From: Kribbella qitaiheensis
GTDB lineage: Bacteria > Actinomycetota > Actinomycetes > Propionibacteriales > Kribbellaceae
Direction: 5' to 3'
DNA length: 64,000 nucleotides
Assembly (NCBI RefSeq): GCF_014217565.1
Contig: NZ_CP043661.1
Location: 7,812,001-7,876,000 of the forward strand
Made by a program: the position numbers and the translations under genes. Below the pieces are notes generated by a model that ran no database searches, was not told the origin of the DNA, and saw nothing but the letters and a program-made list of their open reading frames with translations. This document shows positions 10,816 to 18,484 of this stretch, one piece after another (position 1 is the stretch's first letter; each line of letters opens with the position of its first letter).

Positions 10816-11261
10816 TGAACGACTCGACGATGGATAAGGTTTTCGACAGATTGCTTAGTCGCGGTGTGTCGAAGTCTGAGTTCCGCGGCTGTAGTCCGCA
10901 GGAGATCGGCGAGATCAAGGCCCGACAGGGGGTGTCGGCGATTCCCGGCGAGTATCTTTGTTACTTGCAGCACATTGGTAGAGGTGCAGGAAGTTTCCAG
11001 AAAGGCACCGATGCCTATTACCCCAATGTCTTGGACCTAAAAGAAGCGGCCGAGGAACTTTTGGAAGAGAATGGATCGAAGATCGTTCTCGGCCCGAAGA
11101 GTCTTGTCTTCGAGATGCATCAAGGTTATGAATTTGCTTGGTTTCCGGACGTTGAGACCAATCGGCCTGCGGTGAATTGGTACAGTGAAGTTTCTGGCGA
11201 CGAGATTAAAGAATGGCCCAGTCTACCCGCCTATTTGATGTACAGACTACGAGGTGGTTGA
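10815..11261 (+). CDS. SMI1/KNR4 (SUKH) family immunity protein
   Basis: The ATG at 10815 shares one base with the upstream stop (TAATG) and has a strong GGAGGT ribosome site at 10,804-10,809. The 148-residue product shows the SUKH fold pattern: an N-terminal helix with 'EIGEIKARQGV.AIPGEYLCYLQHIGRGAG', then 'YPNVLDLKEAAEELLEENG', 'VFEMHQGYEFAWFP', 'PAVNWY' and the final 'LPAYLMYRLR'. SUKH proteins neutralise diverse nuclease and deaminase toxins in the cytoplasm. Coupling to the deaminase-like tip makes that tip the likely target. The gene is intact although its toxin frame is broken, which would keep protection against relatives. Its base composition is lower in GC than the core genes. Confidence 0.82.
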   Translation: MNDSTMDKVFDRLLSRGVSKSEFRGCSPQEIGEIKARQGVSAIPGEYLCYLQHIGRGAGSFQKGTDAYYPNVLDLKEAAEELLEENGSKIVLGPKSLVFEMHQGYEFAWFPDVETNRPAVNWYSEVSGDEIKEWPSLPAYLMYRLRGG

Positions 11262-11295
11262 TCGAAGGATTCGAGTGAATTATGCTACAAAAATG

Positions 11296-11311
11296 CCCGC
11301 TGTGTAGCGGG
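11296..11311. terminator. short stem-loop after the SUKH immunity gene
   Basis: CCCGCT, a GTGT loop and AGCGGG form a perfect 6-bp stem 35 bp downstream of the immunity stop, preceded by an A-run. It could end transcription of cassette 1. There is no clear T-tract on the plus strand. Confidence 0.4.
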
Positions 11312-11587
11312 TATGCTGTTGCTGCGAGCGAATCACGACAGTGGCTCGCCTGGGGTAACCATTCAGGTTCCGGCGGGGAGTGGTGGTTTCCACAGGGCGA
11401 TTGCAAAGTTGATCTGGCCGTGGGTGGCGTGTCGGTCTTGACTTGAGGTGGCGGTGTGTGTGGCGCGGGTGTGGAGACAGCGGCTCCGTTGGGATGCTGC
11501 AGGTTCCTACACCGTTTCCGCGTCGCAAGGGAGCTGAAGCGCCCCAGTTTTGATGCCGCATCTTTCTGAGTTGGAAGGATGTGCACC

Positions 11588-11899
11588 ATGCCGAAGAGGA
11601 TCGATCCCGAGGTTCGTGCTCGCGCTGTCCGGTTGGTCAATGAGCATTTGTCGGAGTATTCGTCGTTGACGGCCGCGGCGGAGGCGGTGGCCAGGCAGGT
11701 CGGTGTCGCGAAGGAGAGCGTGCGGCGGTGGGTGCTGCAGGCCCAGGTCGATGCCGGGTCCCGTGAGGGTCGGACGAGCGTGGAGGCGGCGGAGATCAAG
11801 GCGTTGAAGGCGAAGGTCCGCCGGCTGGAGGAGGACAACGCGATCCTGAAGGCTGCAACGGTTTTCTTCGTCGGGGAACTCGACCCCCGCAACCGTTGA
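11588..11899 (+). CDS. IS3-family transposase OrfA
   Basis: This 103-residue protein has an N-terminal helix-turn-helix ('YSSLTAAAEAVARQVGVAKESVRRWV') and a C-terminal leucine-zipper-like coil ('EIKALKAKVRRLEEDNAILKAATVFF'). These are the standard DNA-binding and dimerisation parts of IS3 OrfA. The ATG at 11588 has a GGAAGG site 9 bp upstream; an ATG three codons earlier (11579) is possible. The stop overlaps the start region of OrfB. Confidence 0.88.
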   Translation: MPKRIDPEVRARAVRLVNEHLSEYSSLTAAAEAVARQVGVAKESVRRWVLQAQVDAGSREGRTSVEAAEIKALKAKVRRLEEDNAILKAATVFFVGELDPRNR

Positions 11900-12873
11900 T
11901 CATGGGTTTCATCGACACCATGAGAGCCGAGGATCGCGCGGTCGAGTCGATCTGCCGGGTCCTGCGCGAGCAGGGCTGCCAGGTCGCCGCGCGGACCTAC
12001 CGGTCCTGGAGACAGCCCGGCCGGCGGGTCGCGGTCCGGACCGTCACCGACGCGGCCGTGGTCGAGGCCGTGCGCGATGCCGCCTGGCAGCCTGATGCGA
12101 AGACCACAGAGCCGAGGCTGACTCCGGAGGGCCTGTATGGGCGGCGGAAGATGACTGCCCTGCTGCGCCGCACCAGCGTGCCCCAGGCCTCCTTCGGCGC
12201 GGTCGATCGGGCGATGCGCACGCTGGGGCTGGCCGGGGTGCGGCGCGACAAGGGCGTCCGCACAACGATCCCGGCCAAGGACGGGATCAGGGCCGGTGAC
12301 CTGCTCGACCGCGACTTCGCCGCGCCGGCACCCAACCGCGTCTGGGTCACCGACTTCACGTATGTGAAGACGTGGGCCGGGTTCGTCTACGTCGCGTTCA
12401 TCCTCGACTGTTTCGCCCAGCGGATCGTGGCCTGGCATGCCTCGACGAGCAAGCAGACCGATCTGGTGATGACGCCGCCGCGGATGGCGCTGTGGCAACG
12501 CGCCCGCGAAAACCACCCCACCATCGCGGGCGAACTGATCCACCACAGCGACGCCGGGTCCCAATACACCTCTATCCGGCCCGCCGAGCACCTCGAACTC
12601 GAAGGCATCCGGCCCTCGATCGGGTCGGTCGGCGAAGCCTACGATAACGCCCTGATGGAGACCATCAACGGTCTCTACAAGGCCGAGTGCATCCGCACGA
12701 CCGTCTTCCACGACAGGCCGTACAAGACCATCGCCGACGTCGAGTACGCCACCGCCGGCTGGGTCGACTGGTACAACAACCGCAGACTCCACGGCACCCT
12801 CGGCCTGATACCACCCGTGGAGTTCGAACGAGCCCACTACGCTGCTCTCAACCAAGAGCCGCAACCCGCATAA
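11896..12873 (+). CDS. IS3-family transposase OrfB (DDE integrase)
   Basis: This 325-residue protein carries the rve integrase core. An N-terminal HTH_21-like region ('EGLYGRRKMTALLRR') precedes the DDE triad: Asp in 'WVTDFTYVKTWAGFVYVAFILD', Asp in 'HHSDAGSQYTS' and Glu in 'YDNALMETINGLYKAE'. The end 'DWYNNRRLHGTLGLIPPVEFE' is typical of IS3. The TTG at 11896 overlaps OrfA's TGA; ATG 11902 is an alternative start. The frame appears intact, so the element may still be functional together with OrfA. Confidence 0.9.
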   Translation: MIMGFIDTMRAEDRAVESICRVLREQGCQVAARTYRSWRQPGRRVAVRTVTDAAVVEAVRDAAWQPDAKTTEPRLTPEGLYGRRKMTALLRRTSVPQASFGAVDRAMRTLGLAGVRRDKGVRTTIPAKDGIRAGDLLDRDFAAPAPNRVWVTDFTYVKTWAGFVYVAFILDCFAQRIVAWHASTSKQTDLVMTPPRMALWQRARENHPTIAGELIHHSDAGSQYTSIRPAEHLELEGIRPSIGSVGEAYDNALMETINGLYKAECIRTTVFHDRPYKTIADVEYATAGWVDWYNNRRLHGTLGLIPPVEFERAHYAALNQEPQPA

Positions 12874-13804
12874 GAGCGGCAGAGAAGCTGGGCGCTTCAC
12901 TGCGGCAGTGACCTGGTCCGACACCCACGGTTTCCTAGGCAAACCCGAAGACAAAACCACCGGTCTCCACCACGTAGGCGCCCGCGAATACGACCCCACC
13001 ACGGGCCGCTTCCTCAGCGTCGACCCTCTCCTCGACCTGACCGATCCGCAGTCCTTGCTCGCCTACGCTTACGCCAACAACAACCCAGCCAGCCTCTCCG
13101 ACCCGAACGGCACCTGCGCGTTGATGGAGGGCGAATCCAGCTGCTCAGGCGGCAAGACGAAAACACCCCCACCGCCTCCGCCGCCAGGAAACCCCGGCGA
13201 CCAGGGCGACGACGGCGATTCGGAGGGAGATACCGACAACTCATCGGGCGGATCCGACCACAGGGAGCACGGCTTCTTGGGCCGCTCGGGTCACCTCTTC
13301 GGCGTTGTCAAAGGCTTCGGGAAGACCGCTGTCTCTCAGGTCGCTTCAATCATTCCTGCTGCGAAGCAGCAATTGTCGTCAGACCTGTCCTGTGTGGCTG
13401 ACCAGAGCCCGTACGCGTGCCTCCAAGTCCTTCGGCAGTTCGACCTAAGTGGACAGATAGCGCAGGGGATTGTAGCTTCGGGCGACGGGGTCATTAGTGA
13501 TGTGAGAGGTGGGAGACCGGGGCAGGCGGTGGGCGCTGGGGTCCTATATGGCGTGGAAATCTTCGGCCTGAGAAAAGTGCCCGTGGCCGGCGAGAATATC
13601 GGTCTTAGAATTGCTGCGAGAAAGGCAGCAAGAGATGCGGCATTACTCGACGCCAAATATCTGCCCGGGCTATCTGCAGATAGCCCGAAGCCTCTACTGA
13701 GAGGTTCGACCGGGCGGATAAAGCCAGAAACCATGCAAGAACAGATGGCGATGAGGGAAGTCCGCAACAACCCTTCCGGTGTTCCGATACCCCGTATCGT
13801 ACTA

Positions 13805-14938
13805 GTGGGGCGTGTCATTAATTAGGTAACGGTTGGTGGTGGGTCAGAATGGGGTATGGCGAACCGTCCTGCTGCCGCGTTGGTGCTTCGTGAGGGTGAT
13901 CGGGAGCGGTTGGTGTCGTTGACGCGGTCGACGACGGTTCGTGCTGGGTTGGCGTTGCGGGCGCGGGTGGTGTTGCTGGCTGCGGGTGGGGTATCGAATA
14001 CGGCGATCGCGGAGCAGGTGGGGTTGTCTCGTCCGAAGGTGATCGGGTGGCGGCAGCGCTACGTGCGCAGCGGGATCAAGGGTCTGGATGATGCCGAACG
14101 GGTGGGCCGGCCGCGCGAGATCGATCACGCGATGATCGTGGCCGAGACGTTGAAGCCGCCGCCGAAGCGGCTGGGGGTGACGCACTGGTCGTCTCGGCTG
14201 CTGGCCGTGCGGCTCAAGGTCGGCAACGCGACGGTCGCGCGGGCGTGGCGTGACTATGGGGTGCAGCCGTGGCGCAGTGAGACGTTCAAGTTCTCCACCG
14301 ATCCGGAGTTGGTCGCCAAGGTCACTGATGTGGTCGGGCTGTATCTGGCGCCACCGGACAACGCGATCGTGTTGTGTGTCGACGAAAAGTCGCAGATCCA
14401 GGCTTTGGACCGGACTCAGAAGATGCTGCCGATGCAGCCTGGTTTTCCCGAGCGCCGCACCCATGACTACGTCCGGCACGGCACCAGCACGTTGTTCGCG
14501 GCACTGGAGATCGCCACCGGCACGGTGACCGCGGCCTGCAAACCCAGGCACCGCCACCAGGAGTTCCTTGCGTTCCTCAAGCAGATCGACCGCGCCTACC
14601 CCGACGACGGCACCGGTCAGGAACTGCACCTGGTGATGGACAACTACGCCACACACAAACGGGCCGAGGTCCGTGACTGGCTGGCCGCGCACTCCCGGTT
14701 CAAGGTCCACTTCACCCCGACCTCCGGGTCATGGCTCAACCTGGTCGAGGTCTGGTTCGGCATCATCGAACGACAAGCCATCCACCGCGGGACCTTCACC
14801 TCGGTCAAAGACCTCAACACAAAGATCCGAGCCTTCATCACCGGCTGGAACGACCGCTGCCACCCCTTCGTCTGGACCAAGACCCCAGACCAGATCCTCA
14901 AGAAAGCCAACCGTCACCGAACTTCAGAAACGCTCCAC
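13805..14938 (+). mobile_element. IS630-family (Tc1/mariner-like) insertion sequence
   Basis: The element is 1,134 bp and flanked by the duplicated TA dinucleotides (13,803-13,804 and 14,939-14,940) expected for IS630 transposition. Its ends are inverted repeats: left GTGGGGCGTGTC, right (read inward) GTGGAGCGTTTC. Further matches continue inward to GTAACGGTTGG and GTGACGGTTGG. It disrupts the toxin tip of cassette 2. Its left end supplies the TAG that truncates the upstream frame. Confidence 0.9.
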
Positions 14939-14941
14939 TAG
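13856..14941 (+). CDS. IS630-family transposase
   Basis: This 361-residue DDE transposase has an N-terminal HTH region ('GGVSNTAIAEQVGLSRPKVIGWRQRYV') and the catalytic triad Asp in 'VLCVDEKSQIQAL', Asp in 'LVMDNYATHK' and Glu in 'NLVEVWFGIIERQAI'. It spans almost the whole element. Its stop codon is unusual: TAG at 14,939-14,941 is made of the duplicated TA target plus the first host base, so termination depends on the insertion site. The frame is intact. Confidence 0.92.
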   Translation: MANRPAAALVLREGDRERLVSLTRSTTVRAGLALRARVVLLAAGGVSNTAIAEQVGLSRPKVIGWRQRYVRSGIKGLDDAERVGRPREIDHAMIVAETLKPPPKRLGVTHWSSRLLAVRLKVGNATVARAWRDYGVQPWRSETFKFSTDPELVAKVTDVVGLYLAPPDNAIVLCVDEKSQIQALDRTQKMLPMQPGFPERRTHDYVRHGTSTLFAALEIATGTVTAACKPRHRHQEFLAFLKQIDRAYPDDGTGQELHLVMDNYATHKRAEVRDWLAAHSRFKVHFTPTSGSWLNLVEVWFGIIERQAIHRGTFTSVKDLNTKIRAFITGWNDRCHPFVWTKTPDQILKKANRHRTSETLH

Positions 14942-15070
14942 GTGATGCGAGGTGGCCAGCGGCGGAAGGTTGGGTGAAGATGCAACAAGTCCAGGGAGGA
15001 GTGAATATTCACTACGTCAGGAATGCACTGACGGGAGCGGTCGATGACTTCAAATTTAAATGAGGATAGA

Positions 15071-15487
15071 ATGAGACTAACCTGTATAGACAATGCTGCA
15101 TCTTCTCTCGCAGAGCCACAGCGGCCCCGCGGGACGGTAGATGCCTCCTCTTACCCGATTACAGCAGGCAAGCAATATACGATTTATGGGATGTTCACAT
15201 GGGAGAATATCCTGAATGTCCTGATTCGAGATGATTTTGATAAGCCTTGTTATGTTCCGGCCGGCCTATTCGACCTGGAAATACAACCGTTGCCTTCCGG
15301 ATGGAAGTTTGGTCTGTTCTCGGGGATTCGAGCGTCCGGTGAGGGATTGTGGACCGACCCCTACGGCGCTGCGTGGGGTTACGCAGAGTTTGTTGACGAT
15401 CCGCATCACGGAATCGGCTTAGTTGAGGGCGATCCAGCCGCGTTGGCAATCTTTGCAGAGCGGAGGGCGGAAGCTGAACGTGCGTAA
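15071..15487 (+). CDS. putative immunity protein of cassette 2
   Basis: The ATG at 15071 is chosen because GAGG lies at 15,062-15,065, directly upstream and overlapping the toxin stop; earlier in-frame codons lack a site. The 138-residue product is soluble and rich in aromatic residues ('YTIYGMFTWENILNVLIRDDF', 'GWKFGLFSG', 'GAAWGYAEFVDDPHHGIGLVEGD'). It has no signal peptide. I recognise no named family. Position directly behind a tip module, small size and lower GC support an immunity role. The gene remains intact although its toxin is broken by an insertion sequence. Confidence 0.6.
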   Translation: MRLTCIDNAASSLAEPQRPRGTVDASSYPITAGKQYTIYGMFTWENILNVLIRDDFDKPCYVPAGLFDLEIQPLPSGWKFGLFSGIRASGEGLWTDPYGAAWGYAEFVDDPHHGIGLVEGDPAALAIFAERRAEAERA

Positions 15488-15865
15488 CTTTCATCTGCGG
15501 AAGGTCGGTAACGGGGAACGGGGTGGCGGCGAGCTTGATCTCAAGATCGCCTGCCGGAGAGTCACCGATGGGGCACTGTCACACTCAGCGCCCCGCCTTT
15601 AGACGCGAGCAACTCGGCAGGCGAGGGCGCGACCGGTCAGTGTAAAGCTGAAGATCATAAGCGCCAGGATATGAGCGGCACTCTCCGAATTGGTCGCCAC
15701 GGAGATGCGGTGAGGAGCGAGTGGCAGAGCTGAGAAGGGCGCGAGGTGGCTCGGCGAATCTCGACGGAACTGATGCGCGAGCGCGTCAGTTCAGCCACGA
15801 CGGAAGGTTGCGTCCTGGGTGGGTGTGTCGTGCGGCAGACGTAGGAAGGTCGCGAAGCGGGGCCG
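15488..15865. other. gene-free stretch between the toxin island and the core genome
   Basis: No ORF with recognisable content is seen in these 378 bp. The stretch contains a palindromic segment near 15,533-15,553, a terminator-like stem-loop (15,767-15,792) and the right direct-repeat copy (15,818-15,870). It probably marks the right edge of the accessory region. Confidence 0.5.
15767..15792. terminator. 12-bp stem-loop
   Basis: GAACTGATGCGC, a GA loop and GCGCGTCAGTTC pair with one T.G wobble. It lies between the cassette 2 immunity gene and the convergent DUF402 gene, a position that suits a bidirectional terminator. No T-tract follows. Confidence 0.45.
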
Positions 15866-15870
15866 TTAGG
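15818..15870 (+). repeat. direct repeat copy B (53 bp)
   Basis: This is the partner of the repeat at 8,649-8,701 (45/53 identical). Its distal end covers the stop codon of the minus-strand DUF402 gene (TAA complement at 15,866-15,868). Integrative elements often use the 3' end of a gene in this way. Confidence 0.6.
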
Positions 15871-16378
15871 CGGTGGAAGTGAGGGTTTTGAGCTTCTGCA
15901 GGTAGGTTTTGTAGGTGGTGGTGAAGGGTTCTGCGGTCGCGATGTTGGCGGTGATCCAGGTGCAGGTTGCCCGGGCTGTGGCGATTACCTGGGCGGGGTA
16001 GGCGTAGAGGTGTTGGTGGGCCTCGAATTCGTCTTCGTCCATGACCTTGATCGTGCCGTCGCGGAGTAGGCGGACGTCGAGGTCCAGGTCGACTGCCGTC
16101 ACCGAGTCGACGCCGAATTCTGCGGGCATGGTGATGTCGCAGTAGACGCGGGTCGCGTGGGGGGCGTCGTTGAAGAGGGCGCTCCACCATTGGCCGCGGG
16201 GGAAGAGGCGGACTCGGTGGTGGTCGATGGTGACCCACGTGCCGTCGGCTCGCTGGGCCCGGGTGCCGGGCAGGGAGCCGGTCCAGAGGCCGTGTTCGTC
16301 CTCGCCGAGGTTGATCGCTTCCAGCAGCCGGTGTGGGCGCCCGTCGTACTTACAGAACAGCGTCCTCACCATGCTCAT
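15866..16378 (-). CDS. DUF402 domain-containing protein
   Basis: This 170-residue cytoplasmic protein starts 'MSMVRTLFCKYDGRPHR' and contains the DUF402 beta-barrel signature. The acidic ligands are in 'YCDITMPAEF....VTAVDLDLDVRLLRDGTIKVMDEDEFEAH'. The family includes nucleoside-diphosphate phosphatases and FomD-like hydrolases that use the acidic cluster to bind divalent metal; the substrate here is unknown. ATG 16378 is chosen over the much longer upstream reading frame, which is only the shadow of dxs. ATG 16372 is also possible. It is divergent from dxs across about 210 bp. Confidence 0.75.
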   Translation of the reverse strand: MSMVRTLFCKYDGRPHRLLEAINLGEDEHGLWTGSLPGTRAQRADGTWVTIDHHRVRLFPRGQWWSALFNDAPHATRVYCDITMPAEFGVDSVTAVDLDLDVRLLRDGTIKVMDEDEFEAHQHLYAYPAQVIATARATCTWITANIATAEPFTTTYKTYLQKLKTLTSTA

Positions 16379-16588
16379 ACCTTCCCCACCCCACTCCATG
16401 GCGATCACTGTAGGTGAGACCGACATCACAAGCGAGCAAGCTCCCCGCCGGGGTGTCCCCGCGGGCGAACAAGTCTCGGTCGCGGAGCGTCCCAGTGTGA
16501 GAAACGCATCCCTGCACGCTCCGCGTTCGGATTCCGGCGGGGGCGTGCATAGACTCAAGCATTCGAGGACAATCTGCGGAGGAGCTCG

Positions 16589-18484
16589 ATGCGCGTGCTG
16601 GATACGGTCGGAGGACCTGAGGACCTCAAGGGTTTGACCGACCATCAGCTCACTGAACTCGCCGCGGAGATTCGCGACGTTCTGGTCGAGACGGTGTCGC
16701 GGACGGGCGGCCATCTGGGGCCGAACCTGGGCATGGTGGAGATCACCCTGGCGATGCACCGAGTGTTCGACTCGCCCCGGGACCGGCTCCTGTACGACAC
16801 GGGCCACCAGACCTATGTGCACAAGCTGCTCACCGGCCGGGCCCCCAAGTTCGACACGCTCCGTCAGCAGGGCGGCCTGAGCGGATATCCGAGCCGCCAG
16901 GAGTCCGACCACGACATCGTCGAGAACAGCCACGCCTCGACCTCGCTCTCGTACGCCGACGGCCTCGCCAAGGCGTACCGGCTGAGGAAAGAAGACCGGC
17001 ACGTGGTCGCGCTGATCGGCGACGGCGGCCTGACCGGTGGAATGGCCTGGGAAGCGCTGAACAACATCGCGGCGGCCAAGGACCTCAAGCTCGTCATCAT
17101 CGTCAACGACAACGGCCGTTCCTACAGCCCGACCGTCGGCGGCCTGGCGACCCACCTGACCAGCCTGCGCACCAACCCGCGGTACGAGAAGATCCTCGAC
17201 CTGGTCAAGAAGAACCTCGGCCGTACGCCGTACGTCGGCCCGCCGATGTACGAGGTGCTGCACGGGGTGAAGAAGGGCCTGAAGGACATGCTCGCCCCAC
17301 AGGGCATGTTCGAGGACCTCGGTCTGAAGTACGTCGGCCCCGTGGACGGCCATGACCGGCAGGCGATGGAGGACGCGCTCGCCAAGGCGAAGGCGTTCGG
17401 CGGCCCGGTGATCGTGCACGCGGTGACCCAGAAGGGCTTCGGGTACGCCGCGGCCGAGCAGGACGAAGAGGACAACTTCCACCAGGTCCGGCCGAAGAAC
17501 AAGCCGCGCGGCTGGACCGACGTGTTCGCCGACGAGATCGTCGAGATCGGCCACCGCCGGCCCGACGTGGTCGCGATCACCGCCGCGATGCTGCATCCGA
17601 CCGGCCTGGCCCCGTTCGCGCAGGAGTTCCCGGACCGGATCTTCGACGTCGGCATCGCCGAGCAGCACGCCGTGACGAGCGCGGCCGGCCTCGCGATGGG
17701 CGGCATGCACCCAGTCGTCGGCCTGTACGCGACCTTCCTGAACCGCGCCTTCGACCAGTTGCTGATGGACGTCGCCCTGCACAAGTGCGGCGTGACCTTC
17801 GTGCTGGACCGCGCCGGCGTGACCGGCGACGACGGAGCCAGCCACAACGGCATGTGGGACATGTCGCTCCTGCAGATCGTCCCCGGGCTCCGGCTCGCGG
17901 CGCCTCGCGACGGCACGCGCCTTCGCGAGCTGCTGAACGAGGCGATCGACGTCGACGACGCCCCGACCGTACTGCGGTACGCCAAGGGCGAGGTCTTCGC
18001 AGACATCGACGCGATCGACCGGGTCGGGACCACCGACATCCTGACCAGGAACGGCACCGACGTCCTCCTGATCGGCATCGGCTCGATGGCCGCCACCGCG
18101 ATCGACGTCGGCACCAGACTCCAGGACCAGGGCTTCGGCGTCACGGTCGTCGACCCGCGCTGGGTCAAGCCGGTCGACCCCAAGTTGGTCGAGCTCGCCG
18201 CGAAGTACAAGTTCGTCGTCACGATCGAGGACAACGGCCGCGCCGGCGGCTGTGGATCGGCGATCGCTCAGGCGCTCCGCGACGCGGGAGTGACCACGCC
18301 GGTGCGCGACTTCGGTATCCCGCAGCAGTTCCTCGACCACGCCAAGCGGGCCGCCGTCCTGACCGAGATCGGACTGACCGGTCAGGGGCTCGCCCGGGAC
18401 GTGATCGAGATGATCGCCAAGCACCAAGGAGACGCGATCACCAGTGAGCCAGACACCGCGAGCGGCAGGCCCGGCGGGGCCTGA
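16589..18484 (+). CDS. dxs: 1-deoxy-D-xylulose-5-phosphate synthase
   Basis: This 631-residue enzyme condenses pyruvate and glyceraldehyde 3-phosphate to DXP, the first step of the MEP isoprenoid pathway, using thiamine diphosphate. The sequence shows 'GHLGPNLGMVEITLAMHRVFD', 'YDTGHQTYVHKLLTGR', the ThDP motif 'GDGGLTGGMAWEALNN' (about residues 143-158) and the transketolase core ('FDVGIAEQHAVTSAAGLA'). The C-terminal domain has 'DNGRAGGCGSAI'. Length matches the family. ATG 16589 follows GGAGGAG at suitable spacing. The start of the next gene overlaps the dxs 3' end by 41 bp. Confidence 0.96.
   Translation: MRVLDTVGGPEDLKGLTDHQLTELAAEIRDVLVETVSRTGGHLGPNLGMVEITLAMHRVFDSPRDRLLYDTGHQTYVHKLLTGRAPKFDTLRQQGGLSGYPSRQESDHDIVENSHASTSLSYADGLAKAYRLRKEDRHVVALIGDGGLTGGMAWEALNNIAAAKDLKLVIIVNDNGRSYSPTVGGLATHLTSLRTNPRYEKILDLVKKNLGRTPYVGPPMYEVLHGVKKGLKDMLAPQGMFEDLGLKYVGPVDGHDRQAMEDALAKAKAFGGPVIVHAVTQKGFGYAAAEQDEEDNFHQVRPKNKPRGWTDVFADEIVEIGHRRPDVVAITAAMLHPTGLAPFAQEFPDRIFDVGIAEQHAVTSAAGLAMGGMHPVVGLYATFLNRAFDQLLMDVALHKCGVTFVLDRAGVTGDDGASHNGMWDMSLLQIVPGLRLAAPRDGTRLRELLNEAIDVDDAPTVLRYAKGEVFADIDAIDRVGTTDILTRNGTDVLLIGIGSMAATAIDVGTRLQDQGFGVTVVDPRWVKPVDPKLVELAAKYKFVVTIEDNGRAGGCGSAIAQALRDAGVTTPVRDFGIPQQFLDHAKRAAVLTEIGLTGQGLARDVIEMIAKHQGDAITSEPDTASGRPGGA

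Larger units (their letters stand above)
11535..12899 (+). mobile_element. IS3-family insertion sequence
   Basis: The element is about 1,365 bp and has imperfect terminal inverted repeats. The left end starts TGAAGCGCCCCAGTTTT (11,535). The right end, read inward, starts TGAAGCGCCCAGCTT (ending 12,899). It carries two overlapping genes of IS3 type. No convincing 3-4 bp target duplication is visible. The right end lies 9 bp before the conserved 5' edge of RHS tip cassette 2, so the insertion separates cassettes 1 and 2. Confidence 0.85.
12908..15063 (+). pseudogene. displaced RHS tip cassette 2, interrupted by an IS630-type element
   Basis: Nucleotides 12,908-13,804 encode a core-end segment homologous to the resident RHS ('TWSDTHGFLGKPEDKTTGL', 'GAREYDP.TGRFLSVDPLLDLTDPQSLLAYAYANNNP'), a Pro/Asp linker and the start of a tip ('MQEQMAMREVRNNPSGVPIPRIVL'). 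The element inserts at a TA. After its right end (14,941) the tip continues 'GDARWPAAEGWVKMQQV...GGVNIHYVRNALTGAVDDFKFK' to TGA 15061-15063. Deleting the element with one TA restores one 339-residue frame exactly. I recognise the final block as a recurrent RHS tip module but cannot name its activity. No RBS precedes the GTG at 12908, so the cassette is probably a silent donor. Confidence 0.82.
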
